Source: Variovorax sp. J22G73 (lineage in GTDB: Bacteria; Pseudomonadota; Gammaproteobacteria; Burkholderiales; Burkholderiaceae_C). From it: a stretch of DNA of 64,000 nt. Position 1 is the stretch's first letter. Each line of letters starts with the position of its first letter. The notes below the pieces were generated by a model. It was given only the letters and a program-made list of their open reading frames with translations, was not told the DNA's origin and searched no databases. The stretch spans positions 372,001-436,000 of the forward strand of contig NZ_JASZYK010000004.1 of NCBI RefSeq assembly GCF_030317035.1, read 5' to 3'. A program made the translations under genes and the position numbers. Below, one piece after another: positions 46,769 to 57,100 of the stretch.

Positions 46769-46808
46769 GGCGGCTTCCGGATTCGTCCCACGACAGGAGA
46801 CAACGTTC

Positions 46809-47546
46809 ATGTTGACCAAGACCAAAGACCTCGACGGCGGCGCATCGCCCGTCCTCACCCCGCGCGACTGGCAAGCCCACCCCAGCTACGTGTACCCGGG
46901 CTACAAGTCCACCATGAAGCGCGGCCCGCAGAAGCCGCTGATTCCGCTGAAGGCCTCGCTCGGCGAGCTGCAGCAGCCGGTGTACGGCCACGACAGCATC
47001 GGCGAGCTCGACCACGACCTCACGCGCAACGCGCGCAAGAACGGCGAGCCGCTGGGCGAACGCATGATCCTCACCGGCCAGGTGCTCGACGAGCACCGCC
47101 GCCCGGTGGCCAACACGCTGGTCGAGCTCTGGCAGGCCAACGCCTCGGGCCGCTACGTGCACAAGGTCGACCAGCACGACGCACCGCTGGACCCCAACTT
47201 CCTGGGCGCGGGCCGTTGCCTGACCGACAGCGAAGGCCGCTACCGCTTCCTCACCATCAAGCCCGGCGCCTACCCCTGGGGCAACCACCCGAACGCATGG
47301 CGCCCGCAGCACATCCACATGTCGCTGTTCGGCCAGAGCTTTGCGAGCCGCCTGGTCACGCAGATGTACTTCCCCGGCGACCCGCTGCTGCAGTACGACC
47401 CGATGGTCACCGGCACGCCCGAGCGCTATCGCAACCGGCTGATTGCCGACTTCAGCCTCGACATCACCGAAGAGGGCTACGCGCTGGGCTACCAGTTCGA
47501 CATCGTGCTGCGCGGCGCGGACGAAACGCCTTTCGAAAACCGCTGA
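46809..47546 (+). CDS. pcaH: Protocatechuate 3,4-dioxygenase beta subunit
   Basis: A 245-residue intradiol dioxygenase subunit carrying the non-heme Fe(III) ligands. Tyr 116 (GRYVH), Tyr 155 (PGAYPWG), His 168 and His 170 (QHIHMS) match the Pseudomonas residues Tyr108, Tyr147, His160 and His162 with identical spacing. With PcaG it cleaves protocatechuate to beta-carboxy-cis,cis-muconate in the beta-ketoadipate pathway. An AGGAGA ribosome site precedes the ATG. Confidence 0.96.
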   Translation: MLTKTKDLDGGASPVLTPRDWQAHPSYVYPGYKSTMKRGPQKPLIPLKASLGELQQPVYGHDSIGELDHDLTRNARKNGEPLGERMILTGQVLDEHRRPVANTLVELWQANASGRYVHKVDQHDAPLDPNFLGAGRCLTDSEGRYRFLTIKPGAYPWGNHPNAWRPQHIHMSLFGQSFASRLVTQMYFPGDPLLQYDPMVTGTPERYRNRLIADFSLDITEEGYALGYQFDIVLRGADETPFENR

Positions 47547-47566
47547 GCCGCCAGGAGACACACACC

Positions 47567-48178
47567 ATGCCATTGATGACCGCACAGGAAGCCGACTTCG
47601 GCCAGACCCCCTCGCAGACCGTGGGCCCCTACTTTGCGTACGGCCTCACCGCCACGCAGTACGGCTACGACTTCGACCAGCCCTTCGACGCCGTGCTCGC
47701 GTTGGACAACGCCAGCGGCGAGCGCATTCGCCTGGAAGGCCGCGTGATCGACGGCGACGGCAACCCGATCAACGACGCGCTGGTCGAGATCAGCCAGCCC
47801 GACGGCGAAGGCCGCTACCCGCAGACGCCCGACGAGGCACGCGCGCTGGGCTTTCGCGCGTTCGGCCGCGTCGGCACCGGCACCACCGAAGGCAACCGCT
47901 TCGTGTTCCACACCGTCAAGCCCGGCGCGCAGGCCCCCGGCGAGGCACCGCACATCAACGTGATCGTGCTCATGCGCGGCCTGCTGCTGCATGCCTTCAC
48001 GCGCGTGTACTTCGGCGACGAAGCCGCGGCCAACGCGAAGGACGAGGTGCTGCAGAGCGTGCCGGCCGACCGCCGCCACACGCTGGTCGCCGAGCGCGTG
48101 GTGCAGGGCGGCGCGGTGAGCTACCGCTTCGACATTCGCATGCAGGGCACGGACGAGACGGCGTTCTTCGACGTCTGA
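47567..48178 (+). CDS. pcaG: Protocatechuate 3,4-dioxygenase alpha subunit
   Basis: A 203-residue subunit related to PcaH but without the iron ligands. It opens TPSQTVGPYFAYGLT, typical of PcaG, and contains APHINVIVLMRGLLLHAFTRVYF. It is encoded 20 bases after pcaH with a CAGGAGA ribosome site. Other pca genes (B, C, D) are not in the window. Confidence 0.95.
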   Translation: MPLMTAQEADFGQTPSQTVGPYFAYGLTATQYGYDFDQPFDAVLALDNASGERIRLEGRVIDGDGNPINDALVEISQPDGEGRYPQTPDEARALGFRAFGRVGTGTTEGNRFVFHTVKPGAQAPGEAPHINVIVLMRGLLLHAFTRVYFGDEAAANAKDEVLQSVPADRRHTLVAERVVQGGAVSYRFDIRMQGTDETAFFDV

Positions 48179-48223
48179 CGCACGACACGCTGCGCACGGC
48201 TCGGGGAAAACCCGGGCATGAAA

Positions 48224-48246
48224 AAAGCCCGCTGCAAACGGGCTTT
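48224..48246. terminator. Bidirectional intrinsic terminator after pcaG
   Basis: AAAGCCCG and CGGGCTTT form an 8-bp stem around CTGCAAA, with A-run and T-rich flanks on the two sides. It lies between the converging pcaG and cytochrome c genes and can serve both. Confidence 0.85.
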
Positions 48247-48283
48247 GTTGTATGAGACTGAACCTTCGCTCAGTGCTCAGTGC

Positions 48284-48976
48284 TCAGTCCACGCGGTGGT
48301 GAATGCGCGACTCGGGCACCGTCTTCAGTTCGCCGGGCAGCGAGCTGATGTAGGTGGCCAGCGTCTTCAGCTCGGCGGTGGTGAACTTCTTCTCTTCGAC
48401 CTGCTGGCCCATCACTGCGTTGGAGCGGCCCAGGTGCGCGTTGTTCTTCACGCGGTACGACTTGAGCGCGACGAACAGGTAGTCGGCGTGCTGGCCGGCC
48501 AGCTTGGGAACGGTGCCGTCGTTGGGGGTGTTGAAGTTCGCGCCGTGGCACTTGGTGCAGCTGTTGTCGGCGTTGCGGGTGATGAGCCCTTCGACATTGG
48601 CCGGCGTGGCCTTGGCCAGCGTGGCCGGCGGTGCGCTGCCGTCCTTCAGGCCGAGCTGGCTGTAGTAGGCCGCGAGGTCCGCGATGTCTTGCTCGGTGAG
48701 CGTGTCGGCAATGGCACGCATAGTGGGGTGCTTGCGGTCGCCGCCCTTGTACGCGGTGAGCGCGGCCGTGATGTAGGTGGCGCTCTGGCCCGCGATCATG
48801 GGCACCTTGTGGATCTCTGGGAAGCTGGCCTGGTAGCCGATGATGCCGTGGCAACCCACGCACATCTGTACCTTCTTTGCCCCGTCCTGGGCCTTGCCAG
48901 TGACTTGTTGGGCTTCAGCCGAGACCGTCACGCAAGCGACAGCAAGGGCAAACATCGTGGTCAACAACTTGTTCAT
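48284..48976 (-). CDS. Diheme cytochrome c (c4-like)
   Basis: A 230-residue periplasmic electron carrier with a signal peptide (LLTTMFALAVACVTVSAEA) and two heme c sites, CVGCH (39-43) and CTKCH (140-144). Each is followed by conserved VPMIAGQSATYI or VPKLAGQHADYL. The internal duplication and length match cytochrome c4, a donor to terminal oxidases. It is transcribed divergently from the moxR gene. Confidence 0.9.
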   Translation of the reverse strand: MNKLLTTMFALAVACVTVSAEAQQVTGKAQDGAKKVQMCVGCHGIIGYQASFPEIHKVPMIAGQSATYITAALTAYKGGDRKHPTMRAIADTLTEQDIADLAAYYSQLGLKDGSAPPATLAKATPANVEGLITRNADNSCTKCHGANFNTPNDGTVPKLAGQHADYLFVALKSYRVKNNAHLGRSNAVMGQQVEEKKFTTAELKTLATYISSLPGELKTVPESRIHHRVD

Positions 48977-49126
48977 TTTGCGCGCACAATCTCGTGGAGA
49001 GTACAGTTTTTCGAATCAACATTCGATTATAGGCAGGGGTCCTCCGGATCCCTGTGCAGGCCAACCCTAGGCTGCACAACGCGCGTCGAGTGTGTTCTTT
49101 TCTCCACCCCAGCTTCCGTCTCACTC

Positions 49127-49981
49127 ATGAAATTCCAGGGCTCAGACAATTACGTCGCCACGCAGGACCTGATGCTCGCGGTCAACGCGGCCATCACCCT
49201 CAAACGTCCGCTGCTCGTCAAGGGCGAGCCCGGCACCGGCAAGACCATGCTGGCCGAGGAAGTGGCCCAGTCGCTCGGCCTGCCGCTGCTGCAGTGGCAC
49301 ATCAAGTCGACCACCAAGGCGCAACAGGGCCTGTACGAATACGACGCCGTGAGCCGCCTGCGCGACTCGCAACTGAAGGACGTGGACGGCGGCGAGCGCG
49401 TGAAGGACATCCAGAACTACATCGTGAAGGGCGTGCTCTGGCAGGCCTTCACGGCCGACGAGCCGGTGGCGTTGCTGATCGACGAGATCGACAAGGCCGA
49501 CATCGAATTCCCGAACGACCTGCTGCGCGAAATCGACCGCATGGAGTTCTACTGCTACGAAACGCGCGAGCTCATTCGCGCCAAGCACCGCCCGGTGGTG
49601 TTCATCACCTCCAACAACGAGAAGGAGCTGCCCGACGCCTTCCTGCGCCGCTGCTTCTTCCACTACATCAAGTTCCCCGATGCCGAGACGATGAAGCACA
49701 TCGTCGCCGTGCACTTCCCCGGCCTGAAGCAGGAGCTGCTCACCGCGGCCATGAAGACCTTCTACGACGTGCGCAACCTGCCCGGCCTGAAGAAGAAGCC
49801 CTCCACCTCCGAGCTGCTCGACTGGCTCAAGCTGCTGGTGGCCGAAGACATTCCGCTCGAAGCGCTGCAGAGCAAGGACGACAAGGTCGCCGTGCCGCCG
49901 CTGGTGGGCGCGCTGCTGAAGAACGAACAGGACGTGACGCTCTTCGAGAAGCTCGTCTTCATGCAACGCAACAACCGCTAG
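49127..49981 (+). CDS. MoxR-family AAA+ ATPase
   Basis: A 284-residue AAA+ ATPase with Walker A GEPGTGKT (33-40) and Walker B ALLIDEIDKAD, and the sensor region VVFITSNNEKELPDAFLRRC. MoxR ATPases act with a von Willebrand-domain partner as chaperones that insert cofactors or assemble complexes; such a partner is encoded at 50898. The long upstream open frame is not used, since the ATG at 49127 gives the family start. Confidence 0.92.
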   Translation: MKFQGSDNYVATQDLMLAVNAAITLKRPLLVKGEPGTGKTMLAEEVAQSLGLPLLQWHIKSTTKAQQGLYEYDAVSRLRDSQLKDVDGGERVKDIQNYIVKGVLWQAFTADEPVALLIDEIDKADIEFPNDLLREIDRMEFYCYETRELIRAKHRPVVFITSNNEKELPDAFLRRCFFHYIKFPDAETMKHIVAVHFPGLKQELLTAAMKTFYDVRNLPGLKKKPSTSELLDWLKLLVAEDIPLEALQSKDDKVAVPPLVGALLKNEQDVTLFEKLVFMQRNNR

Positions 49982-49985
49982 GCCC

Positions 49986-50231
49986 ATGAGCCGACAACCC
50001 CACTCCACCAGGCAACTGATGAAGCTGGGCATTGCCCAGGCGGTGCTCTTCGTGGTGGGCGCGCTGCTCGGGCGCGGGCTCGGGCTGCTGCTCGGGCTCG
50101 ACGCCTTCGGTGCCGGCGGCTACGGCAAGCGCGAGATCTTCGGCATTGCGCTGGTCGGCCTGGGCGGCGGCGCCGGGGCGCAGGCGGCACGCCTCTGGTA
50201 CGTGCACAAGTACGGCGACCCCAGGGCCTGA
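49986..50231 (+). CDS. Small membrane protein, unknown
   Basis: An 81-residue protein with one or two Gly/Leu-rich hydrophobic segments (GIAQAVLFVVGALLGRGLGLLLG and IFGIALVGLGGGAGAQAA). It lies four bases after the moxR stop and is therefore co-transcribed. I do not recognise a family. It could anchor or be served by the MoxR/VWA pair. Confidence 0.6.
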   Translation: MSRQPHSTRQLMKLGIAQAVLFVVGALLGRGLGLLLGLDAFGAGGYGKREIFGIALVGLGGGAGAQAARLWYVHKYGDPRA

Positions 50232-50292
50232 AGCCGACCGCGTTCCCGCAGCAGTCCACAGCAGTCCCCCGAGCAACCGAGAGAGTTTTGAA

Positions 50293-50880
50293 ATGGCGTT
50301 CGTCGAACCCGTCACGCTGAAGGCCCGCGGCATCGCGCTGGTGCCGCTGGCGCTGGCCCATGAAGAAGGCCTGCGCGCCGCGGCCGCCGACGGCGAGCTG
50401 TGGAAGCTGCGCGTCACCTCCGTGCCCGAGCCGCAAGACACGCGCGCCTACATCGAGACCGCGCTCGGCACCACCGACCGCTTCGCCTTCGCCGTGACCG
50501 ACGAGGCCACCGGCACCGTGCTCGGCAGCACCAGCTTCCACGACATGCTGCCGGCGGTGAAGCGCGTGGAAATCGGCTACACGTGGTACGCCGCGCGCTG
50601 CCAGCGCACGCACGTCAACACCACCTGCAAGCTGCTGATGCTCACGCACGCCTTCGACGCGCTGGGCTGCCACGTGGTGGGCTGGCGCACCGACAACTTC
50701 AACTTCGCCTCGCAGCGCGCCATCGAGCGGCTGGGCGCGAAGCGCGACGGCGTGATCCGCGGCAACGCGATGCGCCGCGACGGCACCATCCGCGACACCT
50801 TCATGTACAGCCTGCGCGCGGGCGAGTGGCCCGAGGTGCGCGCGCAGCTGCTGTACCTGCTCGACAAGCCCCGCGCCTGA
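50293..50880 (+). CDS. GNAT-family N-acetyltransferase (RimJ/RimL type)
   Basis: A 195-residue acetyltransferase with the RimJ/RimL-like pattern: VTDEATGTVLGSTSFHDM, VEIGYTWYAARCQRTHVNT (the acetyl-CoA region) and the C-terminal LGAKRDGVIRGNAMRRDGTIRDTFMYSL. Substrate unknown; relatives modify protein N-termini or small amines. It sits between the two halves of the MoxR/VWA pair. Confidence 0.85.
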   Translation: MAFVEPVTLKARGIALVPLALAHEEGLRAAAADGELWKLRVTSVPEPQDTRAYIETALGTTDRFAFAVTDEATGTVLGSTSFHDMLPAVKRVEIGYTWYAARCQRTHVNTTCKLLMLTHAFDALGCHVVGWRTDNFNFASQRAIERLGAKRDGVIRGNAMRRDGTIRDTFMYSLRAGEWPEVRAQLLYLLDKPRA

Positions 50881-50897
50881 AACCAAAGGAGCGCCCC

Positions 50898-52085
50898 ATG
50901 CTCATCGACTTCTTCTACACCCTGCGTTCGGCCAAGCTGCCGGTGTCGGTCAAGGAATACCTCACGCTGCTCGAGGCCCTGCAGGCCGACGTGGTGGGGC
51001 CCAACTCCGACGGCGCCTACGGCATCGACGACTTCTACTACCTCTCGCGCACCGCGCTCGTGAAGGACGAGAAGCACTACGACAAGTTCGACCGCGCCTT
51101 CGCCGCCTACTTCAAGGGCGTGGAGATGCTCACCGACTTCACCAAGGAAGTGCCGCTCGACTGGCTGAAGAAAACGCTGGAGCGCGAGTTCACGGCCGAA
51201 GAAAAAGCCAAGATCGAGAAGATGGGCTGGGACGAGCTCATGGAAACGCTCAAGAAGCGCTTCGAGGAGCAGAAGGAACGCCACGAGGGCGGCAGCAAGT
51301 GGATCGGCACCGGCGGCACCTCGCCCTTCGGCAACGGCGGCTACAACCCGCAGGGCATCCGCATCGGCGGCGCCGGCAAGAACAAGAGCGCGGTGAAGGT
51401 ATGGGACCAGCGCGCCTACAAGGACTACGACGACACGCAGGAGCTGGGCACGCGCAACATCAAGGTGGCGCTGCGCCGGCTGCGCAAGTTCGCGCGCGAA
51501 GGCAACGTGGAAGAGCTGGACCTGGACGACACCATCCACTCGACCGCGGCCAACGCCGGCTACCTCGACATCAAGATGCGGCCCGAGCGCCACAACAACG
51601 TGAAGGTGCTGCTGCTGATGGACGTGGGCGGCACCATGGACGAGCACATCGCGCGGGTGGAAGAACTCTTCTCGGCCGTGAAGACCGAGTTCAAGCACCT
51701 GGAGTTCTTCTACTTCCACAACTGCGTGTACGACTTCATGTGGAAGAACAACAAGCGCCGCTTCTCCGAGAAGTTCGCCACCTGGGACATCCTGCGCAAG
51801 TACAACAAGGACTACAAGCTGATCTTCGTGGGCGATGCCACGATGAGCCCTTACGAAATCTTGCAACCCGGCGGCAGCGTTGAATACAACAACGAAGAAG
51901 CCGGCGCCGAGTGGATCCAGCGGCTCACGCACACCTTTCCCAAGTTCGCGTGGATCAACCCCGAGCCGCAGGGCGTGTGGCAGTACCGCCAGAGCATCGG
52001 CGTGATGCAGCAGCTGATGTCCAACCGCATGTACCCGCTGACCCTGCGCGGCCTCGAAGAGGCGATGCGGATGCTGTCGAAGTAG
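50898..52085 (+). CDS. VWA (CoxE-like) protein partner of MoxR
   Basis: A 395-residue cytoplasmic protein with a C-terminal von Willebrand A domain and a metal-site motif D-V-G-G-T-M (Asp 242). Upstream are a charged helix-rich region (FTAEEKAKIEKMGWDELMETLKKRFEEQKERH) and a Gly-rich linker. In MoxR systems the VWA protein binds the substrate or metal site while the ATPase drives remodelling. It is encoded 17 bases after the acetyltransferase gene, with an AAAGGAG ribosome site. Confidence 0.88.
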   Translation: MLIDFFYTLRSAKLPVSVKEYLTLLEALQADVVGPNSDGAYGIDDFYYLSRTALVKDEKHYDKFDRAFAAYFKGVEMLTDFTKEVPLDWLKKTLEREFTAEEKAKIEKMGWDELMETLKKRFEEQKERHEGGSKWIGTGGTSPFGNGGYNPQGIRIGGAGKNKSAVKVWDQRAYKDYDDTQELGTRNIKVALRRLRKFAREGNVEELDLDDTIHSTAANAGYLDIKMRPERHNNVKVLLLMDVGGTMDEHIARVEELFSAVKTEFKHLEFFYFHNCVYDFMWKNNKRRFSEKFATWDILRKYNKDYKLIFVGDATMSPYEILQPGGSVEYNNEEAGAEWIQRLTHTFPKFAWINPEPQGVWQYRQSIGVMQQLMSNRMYPLTLRGLEEAMRMLSK

Positions 52086-52194
52086 CTTTCGAGGCACGGC
52101 AGGGCCAGGCATGGCCGAGCATGACGAGTAGGACGAAGCCGGCGATCTCGCGGGGCCTTCAGGAACCGCCGGTGCTTGCTGTCAGAATCCGCCC

Positions 52195-54147
52195 ATGGTC
52201 AGGGCGGTATCCGTTTCTTCGCCGGCGTGGTGGCCGGCTTTGTTTTTTTCAGGCGTCCTGCTTCTGCAAGGCTGCAGCCTGCTGCCGGGAAAAGGCAAGG
52301 ACCCGGCCGAAGGCCAGCCCGTGGCGGGCCTGGTTCGCGGCGGTTCGGCCGACACGGCCGAAAGCAAAGATGGCGGCAAGGACGACGACAAGGCCGACAA
52401 GGCCAGGACCGACAAGCGCGACGCCTTCACCGTCGACGTGCGCGGCCCCGAGGACGTGCGCGACTACCTCAAGCTGCACCTCGAGATCCAGCGCTACCGC
52501 GAACTCGACGACCTGGGCGCCACCGAAATCTCCCGCCTCATGGTGGCCGCCGAGGCCAACGCCCGCGAGCTGCTCGGCACCCTGGGCTACTTCACGCCCA
52601 CGCTGACGCTGGAGCTCAACGAAACGCCGCAGGGCACCAAGGCCCCCAGAGAAATCGTCATCACCGTGTCGCCAGGCGACATCACCAAGGTGAGCAACGT
52701 GCAGATCAGCTACGCCGGCCCCATTGCCGACGACGCCAGCGCCGAGGCGCAGCGCGACAGCATCCGCACCAACTGGGCCCTTCGCGCGGGCCAGCCCTTT
52801 ACCCAGCAGGCCTGGGACGAGGCCAAGACCACCGCGCTGCGCAGCCTCACGGCCAAGCGCTTTCCCACCGGCAACATCGAGCTGAGCCGCGCCGAGGTCG
52901 ATGCCGACCGCCACGAGGCGCGGCTGAACGCGACCTACCAGTCGGGCCCGGCATACAAGTTCGGCCCGCTGGTGCTGCGCGGCATCCAGCGCTACGACCC
53001 CGACGGCGCGCGCCGCATCGCGCGCCTGCCCAGCGGGCAGGACTACGACCAGCAGAAGCTGCTCGACGCGCAGCAGCGCCTGGCCAGCAGCGGCTACTAC
53101 GACTCCGTGTTCCTCACGCTGGACACCGAAAGCGGCAACCCGCTGGCCGCGCCCGTCATCGCGCAGCTGCGCGAGGCGCCGCTGCAGAAGGTGGTGGCCG
53201 GCGTGGGCTTCACCACCGACAACGGCCCGCGCCTGTCGCTCGACCATATTCATAACCAGGTGCCGCTGCTGGGCTGGCGCGCCGTGTCGCGGCTTTCGCT
53301 CGACCGCGACATCAAGTCGCTGAGCACCGAGCTCAAGGCCATTCCCGACGACCGCGGCTGGCAATGGTTCACCGGCGCCGAGCTCAAGAGCGAGCAGTCG
53401 GGCAGCTACGTGGTCGACAGCGGCCGGCTGCGCGGCGGGCGCAGCAAGGCCAGCGACCACATCGACCGCAGCTACTTCCTGCAGTACGACTACGCGCAGA
53501 ACCGCGGCATCGACGCGCCGCCCTCGGCCTCCGCCGTGACCGCCAACTGGGGCTGGACCGGCCGCTACTTCGACGACAACGCCGCCCCCACGCGCGGCTA
53601 CGGCCTGGCGCTGGAAGTGGCCGCGGGCTACACGCTGACCGGCGAGCAGGTGCCCTTCACGCGCACCTACGCGCGCTGGCTCGGCGTGGTGCCGCTGGGC
53701 TCCGCCGACGACAAGGAAAGCCGCGCGCGCCGCAGCCGCCTGCAACTGCGCGTGGAAGCGGGCGCCGTCGCCGCGAAAGACAGCGCGCAGATTCCCTCCA
53801 CGCTCATGTTCCTCACCGGCGGCGACACCACCGTGCGCGGCTACAGCTACAAGCAGATCGGCACCGTGCGCCCCGACGGGCAGATCGTGGCCGGCCGCTA
53901 CCTGGGCGTGATGAGCGCCGAGTGGCAGCGCCCCTTCGTCTACAAGGACAAGCTCACCGCCTGGGAGAGCGTGATGTTCGTCGACGCCGGCGCCGTGGCC
54001 GACAAGCCCGGCGAGCTCAAGCCCAAGGTCGGCGTGGGCGTGGGCGCGCGCTGGCGCAGCCCCGTGGGCCCGGTGCAGGCCGACCTGGCCTACGGCGTGG
54101 ACACGAAGAAGTTCCGCCTGCACTTTCGCCTCGGCTTCACTTTCTGA
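52195..54147 (+). CDS. tamA: Outer-membrane assembly protein TamA (Omp85 family), with a lipobox
   Basis: A 650-residue protein with POTRA domains (about 80-310, e.g. LGATEISRLMVAAEANARELLGTLGYF) and a C-terminal 16-strand barrel ending KKFRLHFRLGFTF. The barrel includes the conserved FLTGGDTTVRGYSY motif. With TamB it forms the outer-membrane end of the translocation and assembly module. The signal ends VLLLQGCSLLPG, a plausible lipobox (Cys 27), so the N-terminus may be lipid-anchored. Its stop overlaps the tamB ATG by one base. Confidence 0.92.
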   Translation: MVRAVSVSSPAWWPALFFSGVLLLQGCSLLPGKGKDPAEGQPVAGLVRGGSADTAESKDGGKDDDKADKARTDKRDAFTVDVRGPEDVRDYLKLHLEIQRYRELDDLGATEISRLMVAAEANARELLGTLGYFTPTLTLELNETPQGTKAPREIVITVSPGDITKVSNVQISYAGPIADDASAEAQRDSIRTNWALRAGQPFTQQAWDEAKTTALRSLTAKRFPTGNIELSRAEVDADRHEARLNATYQSGPAYKFGPLVLRGIQRYDPDGARRIARLPSGQDYDQQKLLDAQQRLASSGYYDSVFLTLDTESGNPLAAPVIAQLREAPLQKVVAGVGFTTDNGPRLSLDHIHNQVPLLGWRAVSRLSLDRDIKSLSTELKAIPDDRGWQWFTGAELKSEQSGSYVVDSGRLRGGRSKASDHIDRSYFLQYDYAQNRGIDAPPSASAVTANWGWTGRYFDDNAAPTRGYGLALEVAAGYTLTGEQVPFTRTYARWLGVVPLGSADDKESRARRSRLQLRVEAGAVAAKDSAQIPSTLMFLTGGDTTVRGYSYKQIGTVRPDGQIVAGRYLGVMSAEWQRPFVYKDKLTAWESVMFVDAGAVADKPGELKPKVGVGVGARWRSPVGPVQADLAYGVDTKKFRLHFRLGFTF

Positions 54148-57100
54148 TGGCCTCGATGCAGAACGACGCCGACACCCACCCGACGCCTGAGCTCACGCCG
54201 TCGCAGACACCGACACCGGTCCCCCCCGCCGTGCGCCGCTCGCGCGCACGCCGCGCCGCGCGCGCGTTCGCCTGGACCGTGACCGCCCTGCTGCTCGTGG
54301 TGCTCCTGCTGGCCGCGGGCGCGTGGTGGTACCTGGGCTCCAACAAGTCGCTGGCCTTCGCGCTCGCGCAGGCCGCGCAGCGGCTGCCCGCCGGCCAGAC
54401 GCTGGAAAGCCGCGACGTGACCGGCTCGCTGCGCACCGGCGGCCACATCGGCTGGCTCAAGTACCAGAGCGAGAGCATTGCCGTGGAGGTGAACGACGCC
54501 ACCATTGGCTGGCAACTGGCGCCGCTGTTCCAGCGCAAGGTGCAGCTCGGCGAAGTGCATGCGAAGCAGGTGCTCATTGAAAAGCGCGGCGCGCCCGGCA
54601 CCGAGCCCACGAAGCCGCTGGAGCAGATCGTGCTGCCGGTGGAGGTCGAGCTGCCGTTCCGCATCGACGAGGTGCGCTGGGCCGGCCCGCCGGTGCTGCA
54701 GGCGCTGAACCTGTCGGGCACCTATACCTTCAACAAGGCCTCCGAGCACGCGCTGGAGGTCAAGGGCGTGGACATTGCCGACGGCCACTACAGCGCCCGC
54801 GTGAAGCTGCAGGGCCCCGCGCCCATGGCCATCGACGCCGCGCTCGACGGCCGCGTGAAAGCGCCGCTGGCCGAGGACCACCAGATCGACGTGCTGGCCG
54901 CGGCCACCGTCAAGGGCACGCTCGCCACCGCCGACGCGCGGCTGCAGGTGGCCGCCGAGCTGAAGCCCGCCGAGGAAAACGCCGACGCCCCCATGGAAGC
55001 CAGGCTGCAGGCGCAGATCGCGCCCTGGCTGCCCCAGCCGGTGATCGACGCCAAGGCCGACCTGCGCAACGTCGATGCGTCGAGCCTGTGGCCCGGCGCG
55101 CCGCAGACGCAGCTGACCGGCACCGTCGAGCTGCAACCCGACGCCGACACCGGCCCCGCCGCATGGAAGGCATCGGCCGACATCCGCAACGCCCTGCCCG
55201 GCCCGTGGGACCAGGAGAAGCTGCCCGTGGAGCAGGTGCAGGCCAAGGTCGGCTTCGACGGCACGAACTGGACCTTTCCCGAAGCCACCGTGCGCGCGGG
55301 CGGCGGGCGCATCGACGCGGCCGGCAAGTGGAGCCCCGCGCCGTCGCCCTGGCAGGCCCAGGCCACCGTGCGCGGCGTGCGGCCCGGCGCGCTGTACACC
55401 GAGCTGTCGGGCGCGCCCGTGAGCGGCACGCTCAAGGCCGAGCAGGTCGACAGCACCATCACCTTCGACGCCGCCCTGCGCGCCGAAGGGGGCGCGGGCA
55501 GCAAGGCGCTGCCCGGCTTCGCGCTCGACCGCGCGCTGGCCCAGGGCCAGTGGAAAGACCAGGTGCTCGACCTGCGCACGCTGCGCATCGAGGCCCAGCG
55601 CGCCAGCGTCGACGGCAAGCTGCAGGTGCGCGTGGCCGAGCAGGCCGCCAGCGGCAAGCTCGCGCTGGTGCTGCCGGGCGGCAGCGCGCAAGTGGAAGGC
55701 CGCATTGCCCAGACATCGGGCGGCGGCGACATCAAGGCCAGCATCGACGACGCCGACACCCTGCAGCGCTGGGTGCAGGGCCTGCCCGGGCTCTCGGGCG
55801 TGTTCGCCGGCGCCAGCGCCAAGGGCTCGGCCAAGCTGGACGCCAGCTGGCAGGGCGGCTGGCAGACCATTCAGCGCCGGCTCGAGAACGCCAACGCGCC
55901 CGCGCAGCGCGGCATCACCGAGCCCAGCCTGAAGGCGATGCTCGGCGTGCCGCGGCTGGACCTGACGCTGCCCGCGACCCCGGCCCCGGCCAACGCAACG
56001 GCCACCGCCGTGCCCACTGTCGTGCAACTGAAAGACCTGCGCGCCGACCTGGCCGGCAGCCTCGCGCAGGCCACGCTCACGCTCAAGGGCGAAGCCGCCA
56101 CCGGCACGCAGAAGATCAACATCGACACCCGCGCCAGCGGCGGCATTGCCGGCCCCGGCCAATGGCGCGCCGCGCTGGCCAGCCTGAAGCTGCAGGCGGC
56201 GGACAGCGCCCGCCCCGGCGACCCGTGGGTGGTGGAGCTGGGCCGCGAGGTGACGGCCACCATCCGCAGCACCACAGGGAATGCGCCGCGGCTCGACGTG
56301 GAAGCCTCCGCCGCCACGGCCACGCTGCGCGGCCCCGTGCCCGGCACCGTGCGCATCGAGTGGCAGCCGCTGCGTTTCAGCCAGAGCGGCGCGGCGCCCA
56401 ACCGCGTGTTCCGCGTGCAGTCGAAGGGCGAGCTCAAGGGCCTGCCCATGGCCTGGGCCGGCGCGCTGGGCGCCAACGCCACGCTGGGCGAATACGGCAT
56501 CAGCGGCGACCTGATGTTCGACGGCGACTGGGACATCGACGCCGCCGACACCCTGCGCGCCAAGGTGCGCATCGCGCGCCAGAGCGGCGACATTCGCGTG
56601 CAGGCCGGCGAGGCCGCGCTGGTGACGCGCATCGTGAGCACCGGCACGGGCACCGCCAGCGAACGCACCATGAACGCAGCCACCGCCAACGGCGACGCCC
56701 CCAGCACCCCCGCCGGCCTGCGCCAGGCCGAGCTGCGGCTGGACGCCGAAGGCGAAGCCGTGCGCGCCACCCTGGCCTGGGACAGCGAGCGCGCCGGCAA
56801 GATCGACGCCGACATCAACACCCGCGTGCAGCAGCGCGCCGGCGGCTGGCAGTGGGCGCCCGACGCGCCGCTGGGCGGCACCATCAGGGCCGCGCTGCCC
56901 AACCTGGGCGTGTGGTCGATGCTGGCCCCGCCGGGCTGGCGCATCGCCGGCACGCTGGACGCCAGCGCCACCCTGTCGGGCAACCGCGCCGTGCCGCGCT
57001 GGAACGGCACCCTGGGCGCCGACAAGCTCGCGCTGCGCGCCCCGGTCGAAGGGCTGGACCTGCGCGACGGCCGCCTGCGCGCCACGCTGAGCGGCGACAG

